NCBI RefSeq assembly: GCF_904849725.1
Contig: NC_058523.1
Span: 167,692,689 to 167,756,688 of the forward strand
DNA from: Hordeum vulgare subsp. vulgare
Lineage: Eukaryota; Streptophyta; Magnoliopsida; Poales; Poaceae
Direction: 5' to 3'
DNA: 64,000 bases
Position 1 is the first letter of the stretch. Every line of letters begins with the position of its first letter. The translations under genes and the position numbers were made by a program. Shown piece by piece: positions 11,854 to 22,947 of this stretch. The notes beneath the pieces are model-generated. The model searched no databases. It was not told the origin of the DNA and saw nothing but the letters and a program-made list of their open reading frames with translations.

Positions 11854-13990
11854 ATGGCGTCTAGTGAGGGAAACTATCACTGTACATGTCCATACTTCGA
11901 TGGCACTAATTTTGCTAGTTGGAAGCATAAGATGAAAATGCATATTCTTGGTTTTAATCCTCATGTTTGGGTCGTTATTCGTGTTGGTGTGCAAGTTAAA
12001 TTCTTTGGAGAAGGACATGAACTCGATCGTGATGCGACAGCTGATGAACTCGAGGTGTTGCAACTCAATGCTCAAGCCTACGACGTCATCTTCAACTGTC
12101 TATGCCCCAAAGAATTCAACAAAATCAGTCGTCTTAAGAATGCAAAATAAAGTTGGGATACTTTGATTGATATGCCCGAAGGTACTAATTCTGTCAGAGC
12201 ATCTAAATTGGATGTGTTTCAAAGTCATCTTGAAAAGTTCAAGATGATGGATGGTGAAGGTGTCCTGAAATGTACTCTAGGCTAGCTCGCATCACCAATA
12301 AGATTGCCGACTTAGGAAGTGAAGATATGACCGACAAATTCATCATCATGAAGATACTTAGAGCTCTCGATGGCAAGTATGACACAATGTTCACATTGAT
12401 CTAAATGATGCCAAAATACAAAGATCTCAAGCCAACTGAAGTCATTGGTAGGATTGGTAGGACAAAGATGAGCTGCACAACAAGTCAAGCGGTGCTTACA
12501 AAGCTTCATGTGATGCTCCCGCTACTTGAAAGGACAATCTTGTCACTGATGAAGAGATAAGCCGCATGGACAGAAAATTCAACAAGTTCTAAAAGAGTAG
12601 AGGCAAAGAGAGAAGCTCAAGCTGAAGACATGATGAGAAGCGTTCGTCTACCTGACCGAAACTGCTACAATTGTGGGAAGCCTAGACACTACTACAATGA
12701 GTGCTCGGCTCCCTACAAAAGAAGAGAAGAGTCACCTAGAAGACGAAGCTCAAGAGATGAGTCACCTTGCAGAGAGAGAAGGAGTAGAGAAGATTGCTAT
12801 GAACGAAGAAACTCACGAAGAGGTGAGGAATCGAAGAAGAAGGACAAATAGACCAAGAGCAGCTCAAGAAGAAGACATCAAGCTCATGTTTGTGAATGGA
12901 TTTTTGGCTCCGAGTCTGATCACCACTCCGAGAGAATCTATCACTCCAACACCGACTATAGTCAAGATGAAGGTGTTGCCAGCATCACAATTGTTTCCTC
13001 CAACTTCTACGACTTATTTCATTCACCAAATGAGGGAGTCGGAAACTGCTTCATGGCTAAAGGCCCCAAGGTATCACACCCCGAGTATCTTGATTTTAAT
13101 AGTGATGAGGATGACTTGTTAGGAGAAGATGACTTGATCTTTGATAAAACTAGTGATTGCAATGAAAATGAATTTGCTAATTATCATGCTAGTCAAGAGA
13201 AATCGAATGATGATGATAAGAAAGAAATTGAACGACTAACTCAAGAATTAAAAACTCTTAAGTTAGCCCATGAGACTACTCTAGAAGAACATAGAGAGCT
13301 TGCAAGAACCCATGAGAAGCTACGCTTCGAGAAGCTCAACTTGGAGCAGGAGCATGAGTTCTTAAAAGCGATCAATCATGATCTTCGAAAGAAGAGTTCT
13401 TCTTATCTAGCCAAATGATTACTTTTGTCCAATTTTGTTCCACATGTTAAACCCAGGAACACTAGTAACAAAGGCAAGAAAGTTTCTTCATCTAGTAACA
13501 ACAATGCTAAAGCTAAATCCAATAATGTTGTTGCTAGTAGCTCTAATGATTCCACTAATGATTCTCTTAGCCAATTTACACTTGAGCAAGAAAATGATTT
13601 ATTGAAAGGGATTATAGAGAGAGGTGTCTTCAAGAGTCTTGCCAGAAGTAAGCAATTTGAGGAAATTGTGCGCAAGCAAGGAGGACATTGGAAGAATCAA
13701 GGTGTTGGCTACTTCACCATCAATGGAGATGATTGGGAAGAGAAGGTCCATACCCCATTCCTAAGTTTGTTCCCTAAGAAGAGAAGTATGATCCTACTCC
13801 TCCTGAAGGAACAAGCTCACGAGATGGCCTTCTACCACAAGACCACAAAGGCAAGGAAAAGCTTCAAGATGACATTGACCTATTTGAAGAAGAACCCCAA
13901 GCCAAGGTCAAGTGGGTTCCCAAGGACATTACAATCTCTACCTCAACTAGTGCTACCACAACTCCAAGGATTCCCATCAATTTGGTGTGG
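11854..13990 (+). pseudogene. Copia gag (UBN2-like core, CCHC knuckle), decayed
   Basis: The ATG at 11854 opens MASSEGNYHC, followed by the Copia gag signature FDGTNFASWKHKMKMHIL. A stop at 12148-12150 and frame changes near 12265 and 12400-12530 break the core. A zinc knuckle, CYNCGKPRHYYNECSAP (near 12660-12710; CX2CX4HX4C), is followed by a tail rich in Arg, Ser and Glu. 13053-13418 is a coiled-coil-like stretch (KKEIERLTQELKTLKLAHET), and 13425-13990 a Ser/Asn-rich region and the approach to protease. The frame meets the foreign LTR at 13996. At least two frameshifts and several stops make it non-functional. Confidence 0.8.
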
Positions 13991-13995
13991 ATCCC

Positions 13996-15511
13996 TCATA
14001 CGTCTCCAACGTATCTATAATTTTTTATGGTTTCATGCTATTATTTTGTCAAAATTTGGATGTTTTGCATGCCTTTTATATATTTTTTGGGACTAACTTA
14101 TTAACTCAGTGCCAAGAGCCAGTTCCTGTTTTTTCCATGATTTTGACCCCTTTCACAGGACGATTTTGAACGGAGTCCAAACGGAATGAAACTGCCAAAA
14201 AGATTTTTTCCGGAACAGAAAAAGATCGGAGAGCCACAGAATCAGGGCAGGGGGCCACCAGGGACCCCACAAGCCCTCACGGCACGTCCAGGACGGCCCG
14301 CGGCCACCAGGCTTGTGGGCTCCCTGAGGCCCCTTTGCCCTAGGTTTTGCGCCTATATATCCCCAAAAATTCCACAAAAAATCAGGAGATCATCGAAAGT
14401 ACTTTTCCGCTGCCGCAAGCTTCTGTCTCCACAAGATCCCATGTGGGGCATGTTCTGGTGCCCTGACGGAGGGGGATTCGGATACGGAGGGCTTCTTCAT
14501 CAACACCATGACCTCTCCGATGATGCGTGAGTAGTTCATCATAGACCTACGCGTCCATAGCTAGTAACTAGATGGCTTCTTCTCTCTCTTGGATCTTCAA
14601 TACAAAGTTCTCCATGATCTTCATGGAGATCTATCTGATGTAATCTTCTTTTGCGGTGTGTTTGTCGAGATCCAATGAATTGTGGATTTATGATCAGATT
14701 TTCTATGAATCTTATTTGAGTTTCTTCTTATCTCTCTTATGCATGATTTCATATCCTTCTAATTCTCTTCGAGTTGTGGGTTTTGTTTGGCCAACTAGAT
14801 ATATGATTCTTGCAATGGGAGAAGTGCTTGGTTTTGGGTTCATACCGTGCGGTGACCTCACCCAGTGTCAGAAGGGGTAGCAAGGCACGCATCACGTTGT
14901 TGCCATCAAGGGTAAAAAGATGGGGTTTTCATCATTGGTTTGAGATTATCCCTCTACATCATGTCATCTTGCTTAAGGTGTTACTCTGTTCGTCATGAAC
15001 TCAATACACTAGATGCATGCTCGATAGCGGTCGATGTGTGGAGTAATAGTAGTAGATGCAGAAAGTATCAGTCTACTTGTCTCGGATGTGATGCCTATAT
15101 GTATGATCATTGCCTTAGATATCGTCATGACTTTGCGCGGTTCTATCAATTGCTCGACAGTAATTAGTTCACCCACCGTGATATTTGCTATTTTGAGAGA
15201 AGCCTCTAGTGAACACTATGGCCCCCGGATCTACTCCACACCATATTTTCAGCCATACACTTTTTACTTCGTTGCACTTTCCGCCTTCAGATCCCACTTT
15301 GCAAACAATCTTGAAGGGATTGACAACCCCTTTGAAGCGTTGGGTGCAAGCTCGTTTGTGTTTGCGTAGGTACTCTGGACTTGACAAGACTCTCCTACTG
15401 GATCGATACCATGGTTCTCAAACTGAGGAAAATACTTACTGCTCCTTTGCTGCATCACCCTTTCCTCTTCAAGGGAAAAACCAACGCAAGCAAGTCTCCG
15501 TCAACGTGTCA
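13996..15511 (+). repeat. Athila-like Gypsy 5' LTR inserted in the Copia element
   Basis: From CATACGTCTCCAACGTATC onward this follows the TGATACGTCTCC LTR superfamily, including GGGACTAACTTATTAACTCA, with the leading TG mutated to TC. It ends AACGTGTCA at 15511 and is followed by TTCTGGCGCTGTTG, a degraded tRNA-Asp primer site (15517-15534), so it is a 5' LTR in plus orientation. About 120 bp of leader follow, then sequence of the Copia host resumes near 15655, so most of this element and its 3' LTR are gone. No target duplication can be checked because the right junction is deleted. Confidence 0.75.
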
Positions 15512-15654
15512 ATTTCTGGCGCTGTTGTTTGAGAAGTAGCAATCCCCAAGAGGAAGAACTAGGAAGTTCTCGAGGGGTGACTCCGCCAGTGAAGTTCACT
15601 TATTCCTTTTGGCAAGAACTATATGCAATGAACCTCAACCATACGCATTAGATC

Positions 15655-17280
15655 AAGGAGTCACACATTTCCTCAAAGGTAAGCAAGGAACAAGGTAATT
15701 AATGCATCTTTGGACATCATCCATTTGTGTTTCACTCCATTTCCATAGATATTCTTGCATATGTTCCTTTTTCTTTGGGACTAACCCGTGTAGGTGAGAA
15801 GAGTAAGAAACAACAAGGACTGCTCCCAATTCAAGATGATCTTCATCAACTTTGAGCATCCACTACTACTTCACTTACTTGAAGTCTTCTATGACAAAAC
15901 CTAAGGTTAGTTGATCCATCTTAGGGGGGATGTCATATCGAGGGGGAGCTTTACTCTAAGACTTGAGTATAAGCATCTCCTAAGGATATGAACACATTAA
16001 TGCTTATGTAAAATTGGTAACCCACTTGTGCTTAACGATGACTATGACCTATGATCAAGTATTCTTACTTGGCTCCTATGTCAATATACTCATATATAGA
16101 TGGCCTTTGTCATTGCCCAAGTGCTTGATAGCTGCTAGGATGTTTGTGCACGTTCACCATGTTCTATTTGTCATTCTTATTGTGTGAGCATGTTGGTATG
16201 CATGTGTTTGATCATTCGAGGACATCCAATTGTTGTTATTTGGCTCTTGATTTATCTTTTGCCAATTGGATGGAAAAGAATGCCTAGGACCCTTCTCTAG
16301 CTATCTATGCTATCTCATCTCAAGTTCTATTCATGCTTCATCACAAAACTTGAACAAACACTTGTCGATCCCTGTGTGTGAAGGTGCACTCGGAGTTCTG
16401 TATCGTCAATGGCTCACTTCCAAAACATCTTTGAAAATCTCGGTGAGACCAACTTCACAAAATCGGTTCCACCGAATTTACAAAGCTGATCTGGTTTTCC
16501 ATCTCGGTACCACCAAAATCAGGGTTACACCGAGTTTCCCTGTCAACTGACAGTAGAGGAACTCGGTGACACCGATTTCATATTCTCTATGAGACTGACA
16601 GCGAAAGGGTATATATTCCAGCGGACCGAATCTTTGATTTCAGTTCATCAAAGTCGTTTCATCCCAAACCCTACACTGCCCCGTGGACCGCTGATCATCG
16701 CCCTTGACTCCCCGTGCGTCTCCGCCGCTGGGAATCACCGTCGTCAATGGATTCTTCACCGCCATCATCACCATAGCCGGACCGTCACCGAGTTAGGGTA
16801 CAGATCCGCCCCTTTCTTTTGTGCCTCCCCAATCTATCTCGTGCGCATTAGAAGTTCTATCTACAAGCCACAACGTGCAATCTTTCCATCCACCAGATGG
16901 TCCTATAGATCAGAGAACGAGGAAGTTTTTAGGATTAGTCGTTCATAGACCTCATCTCGGTGACACCGATTTGCAAAAGTCGGTTCCACCGATTTTGAAC
17001 CTAGGATTCCTAAGAATGAACTCGATGCAACTGAGTTGTCAATATCGGTTCCACCAAAATGATGACCAAGTTTTTGTAAAGGAGTTCATCTGTCTCGGGG
17101 ACTCTGAAAGTTCAAACTCGGTGCTACCGAAATGTGATCTGCAACAAACTAAAACTAAGGATTTCCTTATTCAAATATTTTTTCAAAAACATCTGAATTT
17201 TGTGAAGCTCAACCATTTGGTATTTCCTATATCTACTTCACAGGTTTTGTTGTTTGTTGCTGAGTTCCTATTTGTCCGCC
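15655..17280 (+). other. Non-coding spacer of the Copia element upstream of its env-position ORF
   Basis: No coding frame is supported here. From about 16400 to 17140 it holds roughly nine copies of a TCGGTNNNACCGA-like motif, the same as in the LTRs of this family. A GC-richer, promoter-like part with TATATATTC near 16609 lies in the middle. The left border is uncertain because it is the edge of the deletion that removed pol. Confidence 0.5.
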
Positions 17281-19392
17281 ATGATGTCTAGATCAGATGA
17301 TAGCGAGAATGATTTCACAGAAAAAAGTGTTGAGATGAACTCAGGCACTAGCCTAGAGAAGTCTGACTCTGACCCTGGATCCTATAGCTCACATGGCTTG
17401 CCCAAGGCAGCCACCGGGTAGAGGAAGAAACTGAATTCCGACGAAGAAGACTCGGACTTTATGCTGGAGGAAACTTTAGCTCTTCCTAAGGCTCCAAGGA
17501 AGACTGTGAGGAAAGAGTATGCTAAACATGTTGATGTAAGAGCACCTGAATCTACAAGGCAGAGCACAACACTTTCCAGTGACAAACTTGCCAATAATGC
17601 TGGTGTGAAGAGGACGAGCAAGCGTACATTACATCTTGTTGGGAGAAGGACTTCCATGTATGAAGACCCTGGAGAATATGCTGGTGAAGATGAGATCCCA
17701 GCTCCTCCTCCTAAGAAGAATCTTATGGCTGATGCCATGAAATCTGCTCCTCAGCCTCCTGCCAAGGCAAAGAAGATTGTAGCTCGGAGAAAGACTACAA
17801 AGGACATTCCTCCAGCAGCCAAGGAGAAAGGCCCTACATCTAGTGCCCCTGCTGCAGAGGAGGTAGAATATGAGAATGCGGCAGTTCTCAAGAAGCTCAG
17901 ACCAACCCTGCGAATTCACAATGCTGCTCATCTAGTAGCAGAGGATATGAAGAAGAGGAAGGGTACCGGATTGAGAAAGTGGAGAGATGTTGACCCATAT
18001 GCTGTTAGAACAAGAACTACTGTTGATCCAAGGTTTCACACCAAGGAATAACAAGATTTTTATGAGACTGTCTTGTTTGACAAGAGTCCAGCTGTCAGTG
18101 ATATGAGGTATGTTGGCTAGGAATATATTAAGGAGAATGAAGACTTCTTTCCCCATGTCTCAGAAAATTTTAGGTTAGTGGACATTGAAGATTTTGTTGG
18201 AAAGGAGATGACCGCATGGAATGATGAGCTCATCATGCAATTTTACGCAACTGTTCATTTCTACGGATATCTTTCCTTGGTCTGGATGACTGATGGTCAC
18301 ATGTACGAGTCTACGATTGATGAGTGGTCCACGATAATTGGTGCCCCAAAGCAGGAAGATCGAGATGTTGATGTGTATTTTGAAACAAAGAAGAGCCACA
18401 ACTCTATGGACAATATGTACAAGCCAATTCCTTGCAATTATTAGGCTAGTCACAACATGGGCTTAGTGTACTTTTTACAAGCAGGAATTCCCAGTACTAA
18501 CACTATTCTGAGAAACACCTTGATGCCTAAATCGGGTGATGATAAGATGATCAGAGGACACTCCATCAACCTACTACACCTTTTGGACACCCACACCAGA
18601 TCGAGAGTGATGGACTTGTTAGTAGCGACTATCCGGAGGGCTGCTGCTGATCAGAAGAGATCGTGTGGATATGCCCCTTACATTCAGATGCATATCAATG
18701 CCAATCTAGGAAAGCATGTATATCTACTTGATCGTCCCCATCTACCTCTTCAGCCAGAGTTTGAAGACAATGAAGTGGTAATGGATGACAATGATCCCAC
18801 CTCGGCTGCAACAAGAATGGCGGCAGAGGCAACACAAGTTGAGGCTGCTAGAAATAGGCCCCCACTAGTTCCAAAGCTCAAAACTCAAGCTGAGCAAATG
18901 GCATTTCTAGTTAGCTATGTCCAAGGCATGGAGAAGAATATCTAGGAGATACTGCAAGGTCAGAAAAGCCTTGAGAGAGTCGTGTTAACAAAGTTCCATG
19001 ACATGGATGTGAAGGTTACTAAGTTGACCACTATAGTCAAACAGCTTCAACATGAAGTTGACTCAGTGGAGATCTCGCGCTCATATGATGAAGATGATGA
19101 TGATGATGAAGAGTCTCCTCCTCCCACTATCACACGGTTCAACACTCATCTTAGATCAGCTGTTGTTCGTGCTCAGGAGACAAGACAGACATCTTTAGCT
19201 CAAGCATGAGCACCTTCAGCACCAGCTCTAGCTCAAGCACCTCCAGTATCAACTCCTCCAACTCTAGGACACTCAGTAGATGCCTTCATGGACGCTCTTC
19301 TGTCGAATCCGTCATCAGCTGCAAGAGGGACAAGTAGTTTTATACTTTCTGAACTTATTCGTAAATTCTTGCCAAGGGGGAGAAATGTATAG
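17281..19392 (+). pseudogene. Env-position ORF (putative plant transposon protein type), broken only by stops
   Basis: The ATG at 17281 (MMSRSDDSENDF) opens one frame that can be followed without any frameshift for about 704 codons to the TAG at 19390-19392, next to a purine run. In-frame stops occur at 17419 (TAG), 18049 (TAA), 18115 (TAG), 18442 (TAG), 18943 (TAG) and 19207 (TGA). Order: acidic Ser/Asp-rich start; basic Lys/Pro-rich region; a globular part around 18060-18740 with WNDELIMQFYATVHFYG, resembling the putative plant transposon protein domain of retrotransposon extra ORFs; a coiled-coil-like part near 18880-19070; a Pro/Ala-rich end. Its place between pol and the 3' LTR fits the env-like ORF of SIRE-lineage elements. 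I see no clear signal peptide or membrane segment, so a membrane role is not shown. Confidence 0.7.
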
Positions 19393-19403
19393 ATCATAGA
19401 CTT

Positions 19404-19429
19404 TGAGAGAGAGAGAGAGAGAGAGAGAG
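19404..19429. repeat. (GA)n microsatellite
   Basis: An almost pure GA run of about 13 units lies just after the end of the env-position ORF. Confidence 0.9.
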
Positions 19430-19817
19430 CTTTTGACTTTATTTGCCCTCATTTGATTTCAAAACTTTGGTATTTTGGATGACTTTATCCTGTTATATGT
19501 GTTTGATCATACGCTTTTGCTTGGTTGATCCTTCATTATTATCTTTTTAGCTATCTATGTGATGATACTTCACTTATCTTGTTGGTGTCATGTACATTAC
19601 TATTCATTCTTATCTGTATGCGCACCACCAAGATGTATGTGACATCGAAGAGTGACCATGATCCTAATTGATTGTGCATTTGCATTCAAACACAAATTTA
19701 AATAATGCACAAATTTAGGGGGAGCTCTTGCTTTTCACATACTTCTCAAAGCGACGATGCTAATCATTGATTATATCTTTTGTCGAAGCTTTGATCTATA
19801 TGTTTTTAACAATTACC

Positions 19818-19831
19818 AAAAAGGGGGAGAT
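19818..19831 (+). promoter_or_regulatory. Polypurine tract of the Copia element
   Basis: AAAAAGGGGGAGAT directly precedes the 3' LTR start TGAAAGCAC at 19832. It is the plus-strand DNA primer for reverse transcription and fixes the LTR boundary. Confidence 0.88.
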
Positions 19832-21068
19832 TGAAAGCACAATTGCTCCCAAGGGTGGTTTTGATAATTGATCACAATATATGCATCATTGGACTAATAC
19901 GTTTCCAAGTATATTTCAGAAAAGTTCAAAATATGTTATGGCTAATGGCTTATGTGCAGATGCCCCTTGATGCAAGAAAGGAATAATATCGTATCAACAT
20001 TCAAGCTAGAAGACTCTTTATTTCATATTTGTGAGAAATCACTTTTGAGTCCATAGGAAAGCCAATACTATTAAAAGGGGGTGAGGTAGTAAAATGAACC
20101 GATTGCTCAAAATGCTCAAACTTAGCCACCAAAATATTCAGTGATTTTTCCACATATCCAGTCTATCAAATTCCACATACACAAATCCGTTGTCACCAAC
20201 TTTCACATATCGGACCCACCGAGTTTGACCCCACCCAGAAACCCTAGCTATTCCCACCAAATCGGTGCAACCGAATCCATATCGGTGTTACCGAGTTTGG
20301 GTGAGAAACTTTCGGGTGCCTCGATACACAAAATCGGAATTTCCGAATTTGAGTATCGGTGCCACCGAGTTTGGCCATCTGACCGTTAACCGCCTTTCCG
20401 GTGCCACCGAGTTTTAGATATCGGTCTCACCGAGATTCAAAAGTAGCTACCTTTGTGCTAATCGGTACCACCGAGTTTTTCACTTCGGTGTCACCGACTT
20501 TGCCACTTGGTGCGTAACGGTTGGATTTTTTGTGTTGCCTATATATACCTCTTCACCCACCTCTCACTCATGGGAGAAGCACTCAGAACACACATTTCAT
20601 TGCTAGATCCATTTTCTGAGAGAGACCCACCTACTCATGTGTTGAGACCAAGATATTCCAATCCAATCATTTGAAACTTGATCTCTAGCCTCCCCAAACA
20701 CCTTTCCACCAAATCAACCTCTCCTACCCATGCATATTCTATGAGAGAGTGATTTTGTGTTGAGGAGACTATCTTTAGAAGCACAATAGCAAGGAGTTCA
20801 TTGATCTACCACATATATTACCTTTTGGAGGGTGGTGCCTCCTAGATTGGTTAGGTGTCGCTTGGTAGCCTCCTACTTCGTGTTGTGGAGTTGAACCAAG
20901 ATGTTTGTAAGGGCAAGGAGATCGCCTACTTCGTGAAGATCTACCTCAGTAAGGCTAGTCCTCCGTGCATGGAAGCCGTGGTGGAATAGACAAGGACGCT
21001 TCTTTGTGGACCCTTTATCTTGTCAAGTAGTCTAATCACCCCCCTCTAGACATACTTTCGATCCTACA
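19832..21068 (+). repeat. 3' LTR, Maximus-like Copia, with internal deletion
   Basis: It starts TGAAAGCACAATTGCTCCC and ends TCGATCCTACA, 1,237 bp against 1,518 bp in the complete solo LTR at 22948-24465. The difference is one deletion of about 280 bp near 21015, where GGACCCT is joined directly to TTATCTTGTCAAG. Positions 20190-20510 contain about ten TCGGTNNNACCGA-like motifs. A TATATATACC box lies near 20539. AATAC (21069-21073) would be the target duplication. Confidence 0.9.
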
Positions 21069-21506
21069 AATACCAATTACGGCAGTACATCTGGACTCTC
21101 TCCCCAGTACTGGGTGACGCCAAACTCCTCTCAACACAAATAATATTGAAGCAATTTTGAACATCCTCTGTCCTGAGATAGTAAGGAAACTGAACGATAG
21201 CTACTGTGACAAGAATCCCCTGGAGCTCAACTCCTCGACAACACGAGGCACCAGGAACAAAATCCTGGTCACAACGACATCGTAGTGGTTCCAAAATAAT
21301 CGCGTGATTCTGAAAAAATTGAGTGAGAAGAGGAGTAGAATTAAAATCCCGAAGTCATAATTCCTCACCAGAGTATAGAAGAAGAGTAAAAAGAATCCAA
21401 CTCTCTGATATATAACTAGACTCAAAGTAGTTTCTCGCTAGACTCAACTCGGCCAAGTTCGATCAATCAAGGGGGCTCCTAGATCGGTACTGCTCTGATA
21501 CCAACT
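21069..21506 (-). other. Internal leader fragment of a minus-strand Gypsy element
   Basis: This is what remains of the internal part belonging to the LTR at 21507-31817. It begins (minus strand) with the primer site and runs to the Copia 3' LTR at 21068. No protein motif is recognisable. The Copia element apparently inserted here, since its 3' LTR abuts this sequence directly. Confidence 0.6.
21492..21503 (-). promoter_or_regulatory. Primer binding site, tRNA-iMet
   Basis: The minus strand reads TGGTATCAGAGC, three bases beyond the LTR end at 21507. It shows that the LTR is a 5' LTR transcribed leftward. Confidence 0.92.
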
Positions 21507-22947
21507 TGTAACACCCAAGATGCGATCCTATCCTTATTTTGGCTCGAGGGACTCGACAAGGATAGAAGCGCATCTCGTCGTTTTGCAAGAATGGATATCG
21601 TTACAAGTACATGTATAGAAGAGATGAGTATATGGAACTGGCTTACATTCTCCACAAGCTACAGCATGAACAACACAATACATACAATATATTCAATCAC
21701 CATGTAGAGGAGAAGGGTCCGACTATGGAAGAAATCTGACGATAAAAAGAACGACGTCCATCCTTGCTATCCCAGGCTGTCCGCCTCGAACCCATCCTAT
21801 ATCATTAAAGAAGAAGTAGAAGAAACTCCAAATAGAACAATCAACGCGCTCACGTCAAAGTATCTCTTTACCTATACCTGCAACTATTGTTGTACTAATC
21901 TGTGAGCCAAACAGACTGATCAAACTCATTTACAAAGGTAACATGACTAGCAAAGCTTAATGGGTGAGGTATGGTTAAGTGGTGAGGCTGCAGCAGGAAA
22001 CTAAGCATTTATTTGAGGTGGCTAACTTACGAGTACAAGAATAAGAGGGGGTGATCTACGTATAACAGACGTGAACTAATAATGATATCAAAATGACCCT
22101 GAACACCTACTTACGTCAAACAAAACCCCACCGCATCCTCACTCAGATACAGAGCTCACGAGAAGAGATAGTCACGCTTACACACACAATTGGCAAGTTT
22201 TAATTAAGTTTACTTCAAGTTTGCTATGACCGGGTGTTAAACAAAGTTTCCAAGTTGCCACATAATCGTAGGCACGACTTTCCGAAAGATATTAACCCTA
22301 CAGTGGTGCTCCAACTAGTCCATCACAAACTACCACAAGATGCGTGAGAGACCTCGACCGGGAAAACCCGTGATCTCCTCGAATTCTTGGTGGAAAACCT
22401 CAACCTCAAGATAGCCCAAAGTATCCTCGGAATTCCTCACACAAGATTTCTAGAAAGGTGAAACAAATCTAGCAAGGTCGCCCGGCGTGTCGATGATCCT
22501 GATAGGAGCCGCATATCTCGTTCTCACGACCCGACGGATAAGCTAGTGTACAGTGGCCTAATAGAAATCACCCAAGTTGGCCTTGGTTGGCCCCGCACAA
22601 TGCTCTGTTTAGGACCAGCACTATCATCACTAGCCCTCCCTGTTTTATGTTGAACTACTCCTCGGGTTCATGACGCCCTATGTTTTAATAACGATGTTTA
22701 GTATTATTATGTTGGGCAATTATAGTACCAATGCTAGGCCTTGCCAGATGAGCTTTATCCCAAAACTTAAGTCAAGGGGGTCCCCATAACACCCCAAGCA
22801 GGTTAGGAGTGCTCAATTATGGAACATGACATCGGTACACAAGTAACTATGGCGGCAAGGATGGAACAAAACACGAGGTTAGAAGGCCAAGCCTTCCACG
22901 TTTTACAAAGTATATAGGTGCATTAAATTAAATAGGAGTAACATGGT

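Larger units (their letters stand above)
11159..21068 (+). mobile_element. Maximus-like (SIRE lineage) Copia element, pol deleted
   Basis: Plus-strand order: truncated 5' LTR (11159-11800), tRNA-iMet primer site, gag pseudogene (11854-13990), a foreign Athila-like LTR with some internal sequence (13996 to about 15655), spacer, env-position ORF pseudogene (17281-19392), polypurine tract, 3' LTR (19832-21068). The gag frame ends where protease, integrase and reverse transcriptase should begin and none of them is present, so pol was lost together with the 3' part of the inserted element. The first about 870 bp of the 5' LTR are missing at the junction with the LTR ending at 11158. Confidence 0.78.

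Noticed and set aside
16400..17140. Regularly repeated CGGT...ACCG motifs as a CRISPR-like array
   Set aside because: Spacing and spacers are irregular and short, the genome is a plant, and the same motifs sit in the LTRs of the element.
17461..18051. 196-aa ORF as a host gene
   Set aside because: It is one segment of the broken env-position ORF between a Copia spacer and its polypurine tract and 3' LTR.
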